Part shown: in pieces, positions 61,996 through 64,000 of the stretch
How positions within the stretch are numbered: the first letter of the stretch is position 1
Layout: every line of letters begins with the position of its first letter
Position numbers and translations under genes: made by a program
DNA from: Acinetobacter sp. ANC 3813
GTDB lineage: Bacteria; Pseudomonadota; Gammaproteobacteria; Pseudomonadales; Moraxellaceae
Reading direction: 5' to 3'
NCBI RefSeq assembly: GCF_002135435.1
Contig: NZ_NEGK01000005.1
Location: forward strand, 124,001-188,000
Length of the DNA stretch: 64,000 bases
The notes under the pieces: generated by a model
Seen by the model: the letters and a program-made list of their open reading frames with translations, nothing else
What the model was told of the DNA's origin: nothing
Database searches by the model: none

Positions 61996-62308
61996 GACTC
62001 AATGCTCTTATGTGATTTGCTGACCGTAGCATCAGCGCTTTGGTTTAAAGTGAAATGCTTATTTTTATAAAGCCTCATCTAGCCTGAGCATCGTATTTCA
62101 GACTGAATCCTGTATAAAATATTTTGCCTTTCCAGCATGCACTCTCATACATCTGTATGATCCATTTCATAATTTTGCTGTCTTTTTGGCATTCATATTC
62201 TGAATAAAGTTGTATATTTATATCAAAAGATACAACATTTCCTTTGATTAATTCTTAAAATTTCTGAATAATAAAATTACCATAAAAAATCTTTATAGGT
62301 AGTTGAAG
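61996..62308. other. LysR upstream region with inverted repeats
   Basis: CATACA-TC-TGTATG (62146-62159) and GTTGTAT-N14-ATACAAC (62209-62236) are inverted repeats that may be operators of the LysR-type regulator. The rest is AT-rich and holds no gene. Confidence 0.55.
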
Positions 62309-63172
62309 ATGAATCTCGCAGCTTTTGAAGCCTTTGTTAAAGTCATGGAAACAGGATCGATTTCTTTGGCTGCCGATCAGCTTTTTATTACCCAGCCCGC
62401 AGTCACCAAGCGCATTCACAGTTTAGAAGATTACTTCGGCGTGAAACTGTTTGAATCTGCAGGGCGCGGTGTACAAGCCACCCATGCAGCGCATTCCCTG
62501 CTGCCCAAAGTCAAAAGCTGGCTCAATGAGCTGGGCGATATTCACAATACGCTCAGCCATGAACAAAGCCAGGTGCAAGGCAAGCTGAAAATCGGCACCA
62601 GCCACCACCTTGGCCTGCACCACTTGCCCAGCCACCTGCGCAGTTATGTGCAGCATTATCCTGATGTCACTTTGGATGTGCATTTTGTCGACTCTGAACA
62701 GGCGCACGAACAAGTGCTGGCTGGAGATTTAGAGCTGGCGTTTCTCACTCTTCCGCCGCAGCTGGATGACCGCCTGAAGTATGTGACCATTTGGAACGAT
62801 CCTTTGGTTTTCGTCGCATCACCGTTTCATCCTTTGGCGCAGGAACAGAATCTAAGCCTTGAAGATCTCATCCAATACCCAAGCTTGCTGCCGGCGTCTC
62901 AAACCTACACCAGTCAAATCACTTTGGCTGAGTTTGAAAAGCAAGGGGTGAAACCTAAAATCACCATGAGCAATAACCCGCTGGAGTCTATCCGCATGCT
63001 GGTGTCTATTGGCTTGGGCTGGTCAGTGCTGCCTAAAACATTGCTGAATCAAGACTTAAAACAGCTGGATATCAATTTAGAGATGAACCGCCAGCTGGGA
63101 ATGGTGTGGCATCCTGGACGTACTCAGTCCAAAGCGGCTGAAGCGCTGGTTGACAGCATGAAATCGCTTTAA
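62309..63172 (+). CDS. LysR-family transcriptional regulator
   Basis: The 287-residue protein (MNLAAFEAFVKVMETGSISL) has the N-terminal winged HTH (LAADQLFITQPAVTKRIHSL) and an effector-binding domain (LKIGTSHHLGLHHLPSHLRS ... ESIRMLVSIGLGWSVLPKTL). In Pseudomonas a LysR gene lies near leuC, but the role here is unknown. TTG 62303 is an alternative start; ATG 62309 is preferred. A terminator follows. Confidence 0.9.
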   Translation: MNLAAFEAFVKVMETGSISLAADQLFITQPAVTKRIHSLEDYFGVKLFESAGRGVQATHAAHSLLPKVKSWLNELGDIHNTLSHEQSQVQGKLKIGTSHHLGLHHLPSHLRSYVQHYPDVTLDVHFVDSEQAHEQVLAGDLELAFLTLPPQLDDRLKYVTIWNDPLVFVASPFHPLAQEQNLSLEDLIQYPSLLPASQTYTSQITLAEFEKQGVKPKITMSNNPLESIRMLVSIGLGWSVLPKTLLNQDLKQLDINLEMNRQLGMVWHPGRTQSKAAEALVDSMKSL

Positions 63173-63187
63173 GATGACCTCTTTCAT

Positions 63188-63216
63188 AAAAAAACCGCCT
63201 TGATGGCGGTTTTTTT
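63188..63216 (+). terminator. rho-independent terminator of the LysR gene
   Basis: AAAAAACCGCC / GGCGGTTTTTTT around TTGAT. Confidence 0.93.
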
Positions 63217-63266
63217 AGCACGATCCAATGATCTGCCCAATTGTCTTCACTTAAAGTGCTTTGAGC

Positions 63267-63509
63267 TTAATTCTCCAGCGAATCTTCATGTAAAGATTCA
63301 TTCAGCTGATCGACAATAATTGCCCAGCTGCCATCTGATTTTATTTTTTCCGCTAAAAACTGACGCTGCCCATCCGACCAATAATCTGCTTCGGTAATTT
63401 TGGTTTTTGCATTCAGCTGATGCGTGGCAATAAACAGCTCAATTGCCTCTTCACTTGAATCTAAGCCCAGCTGTTCAAAAAGATTGGTCATTCTTGGACG
63501 TACACTCAT
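63267..63509 (-). CDS. DUF2789 protein
   Basis: The 80-residue product matches DUF2789: NLFEQLGLDSSEEAIELFIA, WSDGQRQFLAEKIKSDG and WAIIVDQLNESL. It is a small helical protein of unknown function, common in gammaproteobacteria. AGGAG lies before ATG 63509. It is downstream on the minus strand of a DUF2628-like gene. Confidence 0.85.
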   Translation of the reverse strand: MSVRPRMTNLFEQLGLDSSEEAIELFIATHQLNAKTKITEADYWSDGQRQFLAEKIKSDGSWAIIVDQLNESLHEDSLEN

Positions 63510-63608
63510 GCTTTTCTCCTCATTATTTACTCATGATTGCGCTGCAAATATTTTCTGTATAAGGATATAGCATGGATGTGAACCGCACTCAATTGCTGTT
63601 CTTTTGAC

Positions 63609-64000
63609 TTAGTATTTTAGAAACGGCGTCGTGAGCATCAAATACAAACCAATCTGGCTGAAGAGCCATAGAATGGGCATACTGAATGCCGTGCCGCCAG
63701 CTTCAGCAAAGACTTTCGCGCTGTATTGCTGGTTTTGCATATAGGCTTTGACTTTGCTTTGAGCAAACTCTATATACAGACGCTTGCCAAAACAGCCCAA
63801 GATCACATTGGGTATTAAAGCCACAGCCAATGCATAGGCCAAGCTTAAGCCAATAATCTGCATCAGCAGACCCGCAAAGAAGCCGCATGCCAGCAGTGTG
63901 AAAAAGTAGGCGTACATTTTACGGTATAGCAACCAATATGCGCCAAAAATTAGCCCTGCCCAGCTGAAAGAAAAGGCCTGATGTGGAGAAACTTGGCTAT
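63609..64000 (-). CDS. DUF2628-like membrane protein (5' end beyond the window)
   Basis: The visible 3' part codes for about 130 residues with three or four membrane helices. The frame stays open through the window end (64000), reading FSFSWAGLIFGAYWLLYRKM, the hallmark of DUF2628, so the start lies outside. It continues as YAYFFTLLACGFFAGLLMQI and ends FLKY. The family occurs in small inner-membrane proteins of unknown function. Confidence 0.75.
   Translation of the reverse strand, partial: SQVSPHQAFSFSWAGLIFGAYWLLYRKMYAYFFTLLACGFFAGLLMQIIGLSLAYALAVALIPNVILGCFGKRLYIEFAQSKVKAYMQNQQYSAKVFAEAGGTAFSMPILWLFSQIGLYLMLTTPFLKY

Noticed and set aside
1..64000. tRNA genes, rRNA genes, CRISPR arrays, prophage or complete IS
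   Set aside because: None was recognised by eye in any of the intergenic gaps; short tRNAs could still be missed without a covariance search.

Overview
The window looks like chromosomal DNA of an Acinetobacter species (Gammaproteobacteria, Moraxellaceae). The evidence is moderate G+C, short rho-independent terminators after most units, and characteristic gene content: MetX/MetW, a leuC-leuD-leuB / asd / fimV / truA neighbourhood, an LpxL-LpsB pair, and L33 of 51 residues. No rRNA, tRNA, CRISPR array, prophage or complete insertion sequence was seen. The species cannot be named from the sequence alone.

Layout. 0-4.5 kb: leuA, then metX-metW and a Sel1-repeat protein in an overlapping unit. 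4.5-7 kb: an AT-rich orphan, the house-cleaning NTPase RdgB, a small zinc-ribbon membrane protein and an AEC permease. 7.1-11 kb: tatABC followed directly by a Tat-exported PhoX-type phosphatase, with a good PhoB-box-like sequence before tatA and a weaker one before phoX. 11-19 kb: NRDE/TANGO2-like protein, lgt, two tandem small membrane paralogues, two tandem papain-fold (NlpC/CHAP-like) paralogues, thyA, folA, a DUF4105 protein, a META lipoprotein and msrA. 19-25 kb: tonB-exbB-exbD behind a Fur-like site, purU, a TetR regulator divergent from an aldehyde dehydrogenase with a perfect operator-like palindrome between them, and rpmB-rpmG. 25-39 kb: a YbaL-type antiporter, small conserved proteins, a frameshifted ASCH gene, an RRM protein, a UvrD-like helicase, a lone STN-like protein, glycerate kinase, an AhpD-like protein, HdeD, a putative zinc peptidase, topA, and a protein with a possible NYN-like N-terminus.

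39-48 kb: slyX divergent from uup; a roughly 500-base stretch with no annotated gene that carries a promoter-like pair overlapped by a 19-bp Fur-like palindrome and a terminator about 215 bases downstream (candidate iron-controlled small RNA or micro-ORF transcript); an SDR oxidoreductase, lpxL and an LpsB-like glycosyltransferase; an AT-rich HEPN-like gene squeezed in head-to-tail; an EEP-family enzyme; asd. 48-64 kb: FimV encoded as two adjacent genes, asparaginase, truA, two REP-like repeat clusters, an AraC regulator, infA, two paralogous small lipoproteins flanking a frameshifted LprI-like gene, leuB-(lipoprotein)-leuD-leuC, a DUF2061 protein, a LysR regulator, DUF2789, and a DUF2628-like gene cut by the window end.

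How it fits together. The two ends carry the leucine pathway (LeuA; LeuCD; LeuB), with methionine (Asd, MetX, MetW) and one-carbon functions (ThyA, FolA, PurU) between. Envelope functions are frequent: Lgt, Tat, TonB, LpxL, LpsB, FimV. The most unusual items are the Fur-box/terminator unit at 41.4-41.7 kb, the signal-less tandem amidase-like pair at 13.7-15.1 kb, the Pho-box-linked tat-phoX block, the HEPN-like insertion at 44.7-45.5 kb, the split FimV, and two independent single-base frameshifts (ASCH, LprI-like) that may be real decay or assembly errors.
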